Shown: positions 9,193 through 17,507 of the stretch, in pieces
Layout of the letters: the number at the start of each line of letters is the position of its first letter
Numbering within the stretch: position 1 is the first letter of the stretch
Assembly: GCA_958295495.1 (NCBI GenBank)
Contig: OY282352.1
Span: 5,464,049-5,528,048, forward strand
Source: an uncultured Latescibacterota bacterium
GTDB taxonomy: Bacteria; Latescibacterota; UBA2968; UBA8231
Length of the DNA: 64,000 bases
Direction of reading: 5' to 3'
Translations under genes and position numbers: made by a program
The notes under the pieces: generated by a model
Databases searched by the model: none
What the model saw: the letters and a program-made list of their open reading frames with translations, nothing else
What the model was told of the DNA's origin: nothing

Positions 9193-10905
9193 ATGCCCGC
9201 TGAAAAGGCACGAGCCCCGGAACTCTTGCAGAAGACTCAATGGGCTAGTCTAATTGAAGATATACGCCGGTGGCCTGCCGAGGCTCCAGAATGGGAAGTA
9301 ACCCAAGCGTTTATCGACCAAGTCCAACAGGTGGCCTCGCAGAAGCACCGAGAACGGGATGAGGCGGGGCGGATCCAGAGGCTCCAGCAGGCGCTGACTC
9401 AATTGCGGAAAAACCACGAGAGCGATCTTGCGTTTTTCAATTTCAATGATTCAGACCTAGCCAACTGGCAAGCGAACCATTGTCCCATTGATCAAGTTCC
9501 CGAACAGACGGAGAGGGTGAAAGACCTTCTGGCGCAATTGGCCCAACGTCACACCTTGGAGCAGCGCGTCCCCCAAAATGTCCAAGAAGCCCGCCAGCAC
9601 CGGGCGGGTATGGATGCCGTGGAAAATCGGATTAGCGACGTGTTGGAACAACTCAACGAGGGTTTTTCCGCGTCTGACCCAAAGCCCGCTGAAGAGAATC
9701 GCCAACCTCCCCCAGAACCGCGCCCTTCTAGCGATGCCCCTGATTCCGAAGAAGACGCCAGCCCAGCCGAAGAGGTATCCCAAAAGGATTCCAGTCCCCC
9801 CGAGGAAAAAACACAGCCTGAATCGCCGCGGCATTTGCGCCCGGTCCGGGATGTGGCAGCGGACCTGTTGCAAGAAGAGGACTGCGATGAAAACTGGGGG
9901 GCGTTAGGGTGGAGCCTCTTGGCCAAAGGAGATTGGGCCGGGGCTTACTGGCTGGCTCGCTCTTTGCAAACAGCGGGCCGCGACATACCCGTTGCCCCCC
10001 AACTGCTTGCCGTTCTTCAGGGCTCGCGCTGGTTGGAAAACGATCCCGATAAGTTCGTCTTAGATATTCTGGAAATTGCTTCAGAGTGGGCGCCCCAAAA
10101 TACCACTTTTGAGCAGTTGCTGGGGTTATCCGCGGCCCTGCGCCCCAGCTTGATTGCCCCGCAGACCACTGGTTTGATCGGCTGGCTCCCTCAAAGGGAT
10201 GAAATCAATCCCGCGCTGGGCGCACTGGCCGATGCGGTCCGCACCTTTGCGTCAGCGGGCCATGCGTTACAGGACGCCGATCTACGGGAAGTAAAAGGAG
10301 AGAAAAACCACGAAAAGATCATTGAAAATACCGTTGGGCAGGCCCGTCGCTTTTTGGCGACCAATAAGAACAGTCAGTTGATGTCTAGGGGAACAACCCG
10401 TGTGTTGCACCACTTGGTGATCCAGAACGGGGCGTTACACATCCTACTTACGCCGGTAGGCGAAAATAATGCCACCGCAGTCAATCTGGTCCGGCAGCAC
10501 ATGCGCGATTTCAAGGAGCGCAAGCAGATTGTAGCCCTGATCCACCAGATGGACCAAGAACTGGCACATAGCCGACCGAAACCCAGCCGACCGAAACCCC
10601 TCACTGGAAGTCCCATCGATCAGTTGGTTAGCAGAGTCGAAGAGGCCGTAGGGCTGGCCGGCCGTTGGTGTTCCCTAATTGAGCGGAAACAGGCCATCGA
10701 CAGCCGGGGGAATTGGTGGGCCGATCAGGTGAAAGATCTGCTCGAGCGAGTCCAGGGTACCTTGCCCGAAGTCGAGGCTGAACTCAACCGAATGCAGACA
10801 GACCAACGCCAAGAAGAAGCCGCTTTGGGTCGCGTCCTGCACAAGGCCGTAGGCCAAGTAACAAGTAATAGGTATGCTAGGTATAGAGGAGCAACCCGAT
10901 ATTGA
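9193..10905 (+). CDS. Uncharacterised scaffold-like protein, gene 1 of three-gene ATPase/HEPN module
   Basis: A 570-aa protein of no family I recognise; no signal peptide or membrane segment. Residues 1-150 are helical and highly charged, likely coiled-coil. Residues about 155-216 are a disordered linker rich in Pro, Glu and Ser. Residues about 220-380 are helical and TPR-like (GWSLLAKGDWAGAYWLARSL). The C-terminal part is again helical and ends with charged repeats. The start ATG 9193 follows GAGG at 9181-9184. It overlaps the next gene by 32 bases, so the two are translationally coupled. Base composition is visibly more A/T-rich than in the flanking transporter genes, with more TTA and AAA codons, suggesting a different origin. 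I infer a structural or adaptor role in the module. Confidence 0.75.
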   Translation: MPAEKARAPELLQKTQWASLIEDIRRWPAEAPEWEVTQAFIDQVQQVASQKHRERDEAGRIQRLQQALTQLRKNHESDLAFFNFNDSDLANWQANHCPIDQVPEQTERVKDLLAQLAQRHTLEQRVPQNVQEARQHRAGMDAVENRISDVLEQLNEGFSASDPKPAEENRQPPPEPRPSSDAPDSEEDASPAEEVSQKDSSPPEEKTQPESPRHLRPVRDVAADLLQEEDCDENWGALGWSLLAKGDWAGAYWLARSLQTAGRDIPVAPQLLAVLQGSRWLENDPDKFVLDILEIASEWAPQNTTFEQLLGLSAALRPSLIAPQTTGLIGWLPQRDEINPALGALADAVRTFASAGHALQDADLREVKGEKNHEKIIENTVGQARRFLATNKNSQLMSRGTTRVLHHLVIQNGALHILLTPVGENNATAVNLVRQHMRDFKERKQIVALIHQMDQELAHSRPKPSRPKPLTGSPIDQLVSRVEEAVGLAGRWCSLIERKQAIDSRGNWWADQVKDLLERVQGTLPEVEAELNRMQTDQRQEEAALGRVLHKAVGQVTSNRYARYRGATRY

Positions 10906-13900
10906 AGACATTGACGCATGGATGAAGCGGGAAAGCGATTCTCTAAAGGGAGCTTTAGCCCACCGCTTGTTGTGGGTCCCCGAAATCCCTCTCACCAAAG
11001 ATGGCTATCCTGAAGAGGGCCATGAAGCCGATATTGCTAAGGCGTTATGCCAATCTCTAGCTGAGGAACGCTCGCTTCGCACGGCCTGTACTCTGCGAAT
11101 TGAAGGACTGGATTTTCGCTTCACCGACGCGTTGCTGAATGCGTTGGAGGGCGATGAGGCCCGCCAAGAACTTGAAAATCGGATCGACGAGGAGCTCAAA
11201 GGAGCCCGGGCGGCTCTAGCGGATCGAGTCGCCAAAGTGCAAGGGGCCATCGAGCAGGGAATAGTGGATGGACTGCTTTCTGAAGAAGAACGCGACAGCC
11301 TCAATGCTGAATTGCCGGATGTTGAAAATTCCATCCACATCCAACCGCTGTTCCAGCGATTAGAGAAGATTGAACAGGATTTGGAAGCAAAGCTCAGCGA
11401 CCGACTGCAAGAGTTAGGGAATCAATGGCGGGAAATGCGGCGAGGTCTAAAGCAGAATATCCAACCCGATCGCCTTGAGGCCACCGACGTCTTTATTCGG
11501 CGTGCGATCAGGCAGCGCGATACCCGGGTCGTGGAAGAAAGTTTGGCCCTCTTGCGGGGAGTTGTGCAAGGTGAAAGCAAATGGAAGAGTGAGTGGTTTA
11601 CCCCTACCGACAAGCGAGATGTCTTTGAGGAGTTTCAGGGCGCTTGTCCTAGCATCGAATCAGGGCTTCACAATAAGAGTGTTGATCAACTGTCCGAATT
11701 GATTGAGCAAGGCCAAACTTGGGCAGGAGTGAAGTTTGGCGAATTGCCTCCAGTGCGTCGGGGCGAGGCCGTCACAGCACTGCGCGTTTGGCACCGGCTC
11801 AAACGTCAACCGGGACAAGATAAAGAAATCCACCGGCCCGTCCGGGTCCTGTTGGATTTCTTGGGTTTCCACGTATCGAATGGAGAGTCGGCTGTACGCG
11901 TCGAAAAGCACGGCCAAGATGGGCTCTATTGCGAGGTAGAAGCCTCGGCTAGCGACTTGGCCCGACCTATTCCGCAGTTGGGCTCGCAAGCTGATGGCCG
12001 TTATAAGGTGGTGTGTCTGTGGGAACGGCCTGGAGCCGACACCATCGGAGCTTTCTTGCGAGAGCTGGGGCTGAATACCAAGCCAGTCCTCATTTTTTTT
12101 CTCGGACGATTGACTACTAATCAACGGCACTCCTTAGCTAGGCGGGCTCGGGAACGAGGACTGGCTCTGGTCGTGCTAGACGAAGTCCTGCTGGTGTTTT
12201 TGGCTAGATTCGCTGACACGCGCCTTCCGGCCTTCCTGCGTTGTACCCTGCCCTACGCGGCCCTCAATCCCTATACGCCGTTCCAAGCGGGAAATGTACC
12301 GCCCGAGATGTTCTATGGCCGCGACGATATGGTCCGACAGTTACAAAACGCGGGTGGTTCTATCGCATTCGGTGGGCGACAGTTGGGCAAGTCCGCATTG
12401 CTACGCCGAGTAGAGCGCGAATTTCACCAGCCCGACCGCGATCAATTCGCTTGGGTCGAGGACATCAAGCTAGTGGGCGATCCCCTTACGGGCGAACAGC
12501 CCGCTTCTTTGTGGATCAAGTTGCGCGAGGGCTTTAAGAAATATCAGCTAATAAAGAGCAACGTAACAGCGACCCAACCCGATAACATTATCAAACGCAT
12601 CCAACAATCAATGGCTGCGTCGCCGCAACGGCAGGTTCTGGTCCTATTAGACGAAGCAGATTGCTTTCTCGACGCCGATGCTAAAAAAAGTTTCCAAGAG
12701 GTCAACCGCTTGCGAACCTTGATCCAAGACACTAAGTCGCGATTCAGGGTGGTATTTGCCGGTCTGCACAATGTTCAGCGGTTCAAGAATATCGCCAATC
12801 AGCCCCTAGCCCATTTCGGCCAAAACCTACTGGTAGGCCCCCTCGAAGCTCGTCCTGCGCGGGAGTTAGTGCGAGAGCCTCTGGAGACGTTGGGCTATCG
12901 ATTCGCCGATGAAACTACGGTGCTCAAAGTCCTCTCTTACACCAATTACCATCCGGGTTTGATTCAGTATTTTTGTCGAGAACTTTTGCATCACCTCCAA
13001 ACCCAACAACGGTCATTGAACCCTCCCTATAAAATCCGACTTGACGATGTGGATGCGGTATATCGCTTGCCGAAAACGCGGGAGGTCATCCGCGAACGGC
13101 TCGATTGGACGCTCGCGCTCGATTCCCGGTATCAGTGCATTGCGTGGGCCATGATTTACGAACAAAAAGAGACCCCCGACAGCTATGCTCGATCATTCAG
13201 CGTGGCTGAACTGCAAAAATTGGCACGGGAGTGGTGTCCTCAAGGCTTCAATGATATCGACAGCGAAGCCTTGAGGGGTTTGCTGGGGGAAATGGTCGGT
13301 TTAGGCATATTATTATGCAATTTAGAAAACAAGTACTTACTGCGTAGTCCCAACTTGGTCCGCCTTATGGGCACTGAAGAGGACCTAGAGAATCGCCTGC
13401 TGGAGCTCGATAAATTTCAGCCGATCCAATCTATACCTAATAGTCAGCATATGTTATTAGATTCCCCCAAACGCCTGTACAGCCCCTTGACGCTGGTGCA
13501 GGAAGGCCGTTTGCAGCAAACCGAACGATCTGGCGTGAGCTTAATTTTTGGCTCCCAAGCACTAGGGCTGGACGCGTTAAAACAAGCCTTAAAGCGCCTA
13601 GGTGGCATTGAATGGCCCCAAGCCAATCAGGACGTCTCGTGGTTGGATTCTCACGCCCGCAAGCAACGAGGAGTCCAGCAGTTATTGGTCTATCGTCTGC
13701 TCAGAGGCACTGGGGGCAATATGGCCCAATCTGTTTGGAACGTCCTGAATAGCTATAAGAAAAAACGTCAACGGCCTCGACAGGTGGTTTTTATTTTTGA
13801 TCCGGCAGTTTCTTGGGCTTGGCTAAAGTCCCCTAAACGTCCCGCTTTGGAAAACCAAGCTAACCTGATTTTTCTGCGGCGCTGGGATGAAGAAGGAATT

Positions 13901-14344
13901 CGGCAGCGGTTGGAGCAAGCAGGGAAACTGGATTTGCCCGAGTGTTGCGGGGAGGTCCTGCAAGCGACCGGGGGATGGTCTTTGTTATTCGACGAACTTT
14001 TGCGGCGGTGCGGCGACCACAATGACCCTAGGGATTGTGTGAAAACGCTAGTCGAGAAGATGGAGCTTCCGCGATCAGAGTTAGGTTCCAAGCTGTTACA
14101 GCAGGTCGGACTATCTTCTCTGGAGGAGCCTTGCCGGGTCCTACAGACGTTAGTGGAGTACAAATCTAAAGTCTCAGAAGGGGACTTAGCGGATCTGGTA
14201 GATTTTGTTAAAGGAGACCCGCCTCTCTCTCTAGAGGACTGCAAGGCGGCTGTGGAGCTTTTGTACCGCTTGGGATGCTTGGAAAAAAGGGACGGGGCGT
14301 ACCAAGTTGAGTCTGTTTTGGGACGGGTAGTTGGCACTCTATGA
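10874..14344 (+). CDS. Large AAA+/STAND-type ATPase, gene 2 of three-gene module
   Basis: A 1156-aa protein. Residues about 1-300 are helical (coiled-coil, many Glu and Arg). Residues about 330-470 form an alpha/beta domain of unknown type (RPVRVLLDFLGFHV ... PVLIFFLGRL ... GLALVVLDEVLLVFL). Next comes an ORC-style entry motif, MFYGRDDMV, and a P-loop at residues 500-507 (GGRQLGKS). Walker B is near 587-595 (VLVLLDEAD), and a sensor-like VVFAGLHNVQRF follows. A NYHPGLIQYFCREL helix matches the post-ATPase helical domain of ORC/CDC6 and STAND proteins. Two winged-helix-like segments follow (about 760-840 and 1090-1150). This is a typical sensor ATPase build for anti-phage systems; that role is inferred. 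It overlaps gene 1 by 32 bases and gene 3 by ATGA. Confidence 0.8.
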   Translation: MLGIEEQPDIEDIDAWMKRESDSLKGALAHRLLWVPEIPLTKDGYPEEGHEADIAKALCQSLAEERSLRTACTLRIEGLDFRFTDALLNALEGDEARQELENRIDEELKGARAALADRVAKVQGAIEQGIVDGLLSEEERDSLNAELPDVENSIHIQPLFQRLEKIEQDLEAKLSDRLQELGNQWREMRRGLKQNIQPDRLEATDVFIRRAIRQRDTRVVEESLALLRGVVQGESKWKSEWFTPTDKRDVFEEFQGACPSIESGLHNKSVDQLSELIEQGQTWAGVKFGELPPVRRGEAVTALRVWHRLKRQPGQDKEIHRPVRVLLDFLGFHVSNGESAVRVEKHGQDGLYCEVEASASDLARPIPQLGSQADGRYKVVCLWERPGADTIGAFLRELGLNTKPVLIFFLGRLTTNQRHSLARRARERGLALVVLDEVLLVFLARFADTRLPAFLRCTLPYAALNPYTPFQAGNVPPEMFYGRDDMVRQLQNAGGSIAFGGRQLGKSALLRRVEREFHQPDRDQFAWVEDIKLVGDPLTGEQPASLWIKLREGFKKYQLIKSNVTATQPDNIIKRIQQSMAASPQRQVLVLLDEADCFLDADAKKSFQEVNRLRTLIQDTKSRFRVVFAGLHNVQRFKNIANQPLAHFGQNLLVGPLEARPARELVREPLETLGYRFADETTVLKVLSYTNYHPGLIQYFCRELLHHLQTQQRSLNPPYKIRLDDVDAVYRLPKTREVIRERLDWTLALDSRYQCIAWAMIYEQKETPDSYARSFSVAELQKLAREWCPQGFNDIDSEALRGLLGEMVGLGILLCNLENKYLLRSPNLVRLMGTEEDLENRLLELDKFQPIQSIPNSQHMLLDSPKRLYSPLTLVQEGRLQQTERSGVSLIFGSQALGLDALKQALKRLGGIEWPQANQDVSWLDSHARKQRGVQQLLVYRLLRGTGGNMAQSVWNVLNSYKKKRQRPRQVVFIFDPAVSWAWLKSPKRPALENQANLIFLRRWDEEGIRQRLEQAGKLDLPECCGEVLQATGGWSLLFDELLRRCGDHNDPRDCVKTLVEKMELPRSELGSKLLQQVGLSSLEEPCRVLQTLVEYKSKVSEGDLADLVDFVKGDPPLSLEDCKAAVELLYRLGCLEKRDGAYQVESVLGRVVGTL

Positions 14345-15639
14345 GCTTGGGACTAGCGACCTCCCTCATACAGATGCCCACGGTCCGGCAGCTACTAGAT
14401 CGGATACTGGACGACTTGCGGTCGGGTCGCAGTGTGTTGGGCTTGCTACCCGAAGGAGTGGATCCCAGCCTGCTGCGGTCGGACTTGTTGAATGGTTTGG
14501 AACACTGGGATTTGCGTATCCATGAGGTTTTCGTACCCCAATTAGACGCGCAAATATCCGCGGCGGCTTTAGGCCAAACGTTGGGAATAGATTGGGGTGT
14601 TTCCACCGCGCCACGCACAGTAGAGAATCTCCTGAGACGAGCAGACTTGCCCGAAATCCTGTTTCTCGATGGTTTTGACGAACTAGCTGAAGAGGACCGA
14701 GTGCAGTGGCTGCGATTTGTGGTGCAGTGGGCTGAAGTGTGCCAAAGCCGGCACTCGACCGACGAAGAGGGCGCCAAGATTCTTCCGGCCCTGTGTCTCC
14801 TCGCCCAAGCATCGAAGGTGCCTCCCCCGCCTCCTGCGACCAATGTATTGTTGGCTGTCCACGTCTGGTGGGGCATCCCCACGACCTTAGAAATGCGGCT
14901 ATTATGTCAATTGGCCTCCGCGCAGGATTCCACTCCCCTGAGCCGTTGGAAAGAGTATGTGATTCCAGCCATTGCGGGATCGGATCTGTCCTTGGGTGAT
15001 TATTTGTGGGTTCAGGCGTACAGCACGGGTGCCGAATTGGCTGACGTGCTGCGGGCCTTTGCCCAGGAGCGCGGCTGGACTAAGGCCGAGTTAGAAACTT
15101 TGTCTATGGAAGGTCTGCCCCGGGAAGGGACACCGCGGCTGGAGGGCTGGCCATTGCCCTCTCCTTTGTACCAAATCTGGGCCCGGGGGATGGTACATTG
15201 GACGCTAGACCACGGTCTGGAACGCCACAGCGCGGTCTTGGCCCAACTAGATCGACAAGAAGCCTTAGACCATCGATTATGGCGCGGTCAGGCTGGACTG
15301 CTATTGCCCCAAATTGACGAAGCGCGATTGGCTTTATGCGCTCACCTCAACCAGCGGTATGGACCGGATTGGCCCTATAAGTGGCAAGAACCAGAGCTTG
15401 ACCCCGATCGTCGGGCCGTGAGAGATACGCCCTTTGCCTGCCAGTGGGGGCATCTTGAATCGCTGCTGCGGAACTGCCCAAATCTCGAGCGGGAACGGCG
15501 GTGGAGCCGCCTAGCGAGTTGGTCGCGGCAGATCCGCAATGACTTAGCCCATTACCGACCCATATCCCTGAACGACTACGAAAGGTTCTGCCAAGAAGTA
15601 AAGCGCGGGTATCAGGCTGGCCTAATGACAGCTTGTTGA
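14341..15639 (+). CDS. P-loop-like protein with C-terminal HEPN-type R-x4-H motif, gene 3 of module (putative effector)
   Basis: A 432-aa protein whose ATG overlaps the upstream stop (ATGA). Residues 107-115 read LFLDGFDEL, a good Walker B. The place where a P-loop should be (about 33-45, GLLPEGVDPSLL) lacks GK[ST], so the nucleotide site seems degenerate. The C-terminal helices end in R399-N-D-L-A-H404, the R-x4-H arrangement of HEPN ribonucleases, followed by YRPIS, a common continuation in that superfamily. If correct, it is an RNase effector controlled by the ATPase at 10874; this is inference from one motif. The start could also be ATG at codon 12. Base usage matches genes 1 and 2, so the three travel together. 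Confidence 0.7.
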   Translation: MSLGLATSLIQMPTVRQLLDRILDDLRSGRSVLGLLPEGVDPSLLRSDLLNGLEHWDLRIHEVFVPQLDAQISAAALGQTLGIDWGVSTAPRTVENLLRRADLPEILFLDGFDELAEEDRVQWLRFVVQWAEVCQSRHSTDEEGAKILPALCLLAQASKVPPPPPATNVLLAVHVWWGIPTTLEMRLLCQLASAQDSTPLSRWKEYVIPAIAGSDLSLGDYLWVQAYSTGAELADVLRAFAQERGWTKAELETLSMEGLPREGTPRLEGWPLPSPLYQIWARGMVHWTLDHGLERHSAVLAQLDRQEALDHRLWRGQAGLLLPQIDEARLALCAHLNQRYGPDWPYKWQEPELDPDRRAVRDTPFACQWGHLESLLRNCPNLERERRWSRLASWSRQIRNDLAHYRPISLNDYERFCQEVKRGYQAGLMTAC

Positions 15640-15664
15640 TGGGGGATACCTTCCAAGAGAGGTC

Positions 15665-15700
15665 ATGGGCCCGCTAGAGACGAAGTACTTGCGCCCGCCA
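15665..15700 (+). repeat. Right copy of direct repeat: relic of a binding-protein 3' end
   Basis: Reads in frame as M-G-P-L-E-T-K-Y-L-R-P-P-N and then TAA (15704-15706), matching the real end of the binding protein (MGELEAKYLRPPAE) at 9030-9071. It lies 12 bases upstream of the ATPase start, exactly where the binding-protein gene should have ended before the insert. This is direct evidence that the operon was interrupted. Confidence 0.85.
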
Positions 15701-15712
15701 AATTAAATCATC

Positions 15713-17221
15713 GTGCTACAACTGCAATCCATCAGCAAGCGCTTCCCCGGCGTACAGGCACTGGACGATGTGTCGCTCTCGTTCCAGCCGGGCCAAATTC
15801 ACGCCTTGGTCGGCGAAAACGGCGCTGGCAAGAGCACCCTACTCAAAATTGTCACCGGGAGATACCAGCCCGACGCCGGGCGGATGCTCTTAGGCGGCGC
15901 GCCGCTGCGCGTCCGCAATTGCCGCGACTGCCTCGACCGCGGCATTGGCCTCGTCCACCAAGAGATCCAAGTAGTGGCCGAGGCCAGCGTGGCCGAGAAC
16001 ATCATGCTCGACAAGTTAGACGCCTTCAGCCGGTGGGGCCGCCTCAACTGGCCGCGGCTTAGCGACCAAGCGCGGGCCGCAATGGCGCGGGTCGGCCTAG
16101 ACATTGACCTGCAAGCACCCATTGGCGATTTGAGCGCGGCGCACAAGCAGCTCGTGCAAATTGCGCGGGTGCTGTCGGCTGAGGCGCGAGTCCTGCTGTT
16201 AGACGAGCCGACATCGTCGCTTACCGAGCACGAAGCGGCCCGGCTCTTTGGCATTTTGCGCCAGTTGCAGGAGGCGGGGGTGGCCATCGTCTTTGTCTCG
16301 CACAAGTTCGACGAGGTCTATCAAATCGCCGACCAAGTAAGCGTGCTGCGGGACGGGCGACACGTGGGTACGAGGGAGCTGGCCGGGCTGCCGCGCACCG
16401 AGCTGATCGAGCTGATGATCGGTCGGCAGGCCGAGACGGCGTCGTTTGGTAGGCCGGTGGTAGATCGGGCGCGGGAGGTGCTCAGGGTCGCAGGGCTGTA
16501 CGCGCCAGGCCGGGCGCACGACGTGAGCTTTTCGCTCTACGCTGGCGAAATTTTGGGGTTGTACGGCTTGGTGGGGGCCGGGCGCACTGAGCTGGCGCGG
16601 CTGCTGGTCGGGGCTGATCCGGTCGAGCGGGGGGCCGTCTATATCCACGGAGCCAAAGCGCGGATCGGCTCGGTGGCCGACAGCCTGTACAAATACCGCA
16701 TGGGCTACGTAACCGAAAACCGCAAGGAAGAGGGCCTGCTGCTGGAGTCTGCCGTGCGGACCAATCTCGGCATTACAATATGGGAGCGGATCGTCGGCAA
16801 GTTCACCCGTCGGATTGACGACCGGGCCGAGACGAAAGCTGCGCAGGCCATGGTCGCGGCGCTGAATATCCGCACGACGGGCTTGGACCAAGAGGTAAAC
16901 CACCTCAGCGGCGGCAATCAGCAGAAGGTCAGCTTGGGCAAGTGGCTGGCGGCCGGCTGCGACATCCTGATCGTCGATGAGCCGACCGTCGGGGTGGATA
17001 TCCAAGCCAAGGCCCAGATCCACCGCTTGCTGTGGGATTTGGCGGCCCAAGAAGGCAAGGCCATCGTTTTGATCTCGTCGGACATGCCGGAGCTCATCGG
17101 CTTGGCCGGGCGGATCCTCGTCTTTAAGGAAAAGCAGATCGTCCACGAGATCGCCGAAATCCACGAGCGGGGGTTGAGCTACGACGCGATAAGCCGCCGC
17201 ATCGGCCTTCACCTGAATTGA
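15713..17221 (+). CDS. Sugar ABC transporter ATP-binding protein, two ABC domains (RbsA/MglA type)
   Basis: A 502-aa double ABC ATPase. Domain one has Walker A at residues 34-42 (GENGAGKST), a Q-loop LVHQEIQVV, a signature-like LSAAHKQLVQIAR and Walker B LLLDEPTSS. Domain two has the degenerate Walker A usual in this family (GLVGAGRTE, Arg for Lys), signature LSGGNQQKV and Walker B ILIVDEPTVGVD. It energises monosaccharide import with the binding protein at 8061 and the permease at 18708. The start is GTG 15713; no strong ribosome site is visible, in keeping with coupling to the former upstream gene. It appears intact despite inserts on both sides. Confidence 0.92.
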   Translation: MLQLQSISKRFPGVQALDDVSLSFQPGQIHALVGENGAGKSTLLKIVTGRYQPDAGRMLLGGAPLRVRNCRDCLDRGIGLVHQEIQVVAEASVAENIMLDKLDAFSRWGRLNWPRLSDQARAAMARVGLDIDLQAPIGDLSAAHKQLVQIARVLSAEARVLLLDEPTSSLTEHEAARLFGILRQLQEAGVAIVFVSHKFDEVYQIADQVSVLRDGRHVGTRELAGLPRTELIELMIGRQAETASFGRPVVDRAREVLRVAGLYAPGRAHDVSFSLYAGEILGLYGLVGAGRTELARLLVGADPVERGAVYIHGAKARIGSVADSLYKYRMGYVTENRKEEGLLLESAVRTNLGITIWERIVGKFTRRIDDRAETKAAQAMVAALNIRTTGLDQEVNHLSGGNQQKVSLGKWLAAGCDILIVDEPTVGVDIQAKAQIHRLLWDLAAQEGKAIVLISSDMPELIGLAGRILVFKEKQIVHEIAEIHERGLSYDAISRRIGLHLN

Positions 17222-17223
17222 CT

Positions 17224-17247
17224 ATGGAACGCCTACGCAGACTCCTG
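17224..17247 (+). repeat. Relic copy of the permease 5' end (left repeat of insert 2)
   Basis: Starts 2 bases after the ATPase stop and matches the first 24 bases of the permease gene (18708-18731) at 22 positions. It encodes MERLRRLL, against MERLRRLM in the real gene. The frame then departs from the permease sequence. It marks where the permease began before insert 2 arrived. Confidence 0.85.
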
Positions 17248-17273
17248 AACTTTCGCAGTGAGACATACTTACG

Positions 17274-17484
17274 AACTGACGTTACGCATCCTTTATCGTC
17301 TGCGGTTTCCTGCCGCCTGCCCATTGAACGCGGGCTTCACCGCGCCTTTAGGCATAGACATCCAGCCCAGCGCACGATGCGGTCGGCTGCTAAGACGGGT
17401 CTGCGAAAGGGCGTTGTCTCTCTACGGACAGAGGCATGATTGACCGGACATACCAAGAGATCGCAAGGCTGCGTAACATCAGTT
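17274..17484. mobile_element. MITE-like 211-bp element with about 20-bp terminal inverted repeats
   Basis: Bases 17274-17293 and the reverse complement of 17465-17484 agree at 18 of 20 positions (core AACTGAYGTTACGCA). The interior has no convincing gene; short frames through it look like decayed sequence. It lies at the left edge of insert 2, between the permease relic and the ATPase gene. I see no clear target-site duplication. It may be a miniature transposable element or the remains of an insertion sequence. Confidence 0.6.
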
Positions 17485-17507
17485 AATAAATAGAAGGGGC
17501 AAGTAAA

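Noticed and set aside
9092..9253. 53-codon open frame starting ATGGAACCC at 9092, upstream of the three-gene module
   Set aside because: No ribosome site, overlaps the start of the 9193 gene by 61 bases in another frame, and no family likeness. It could be a real micro-protein but nothing in the sequence supports it.
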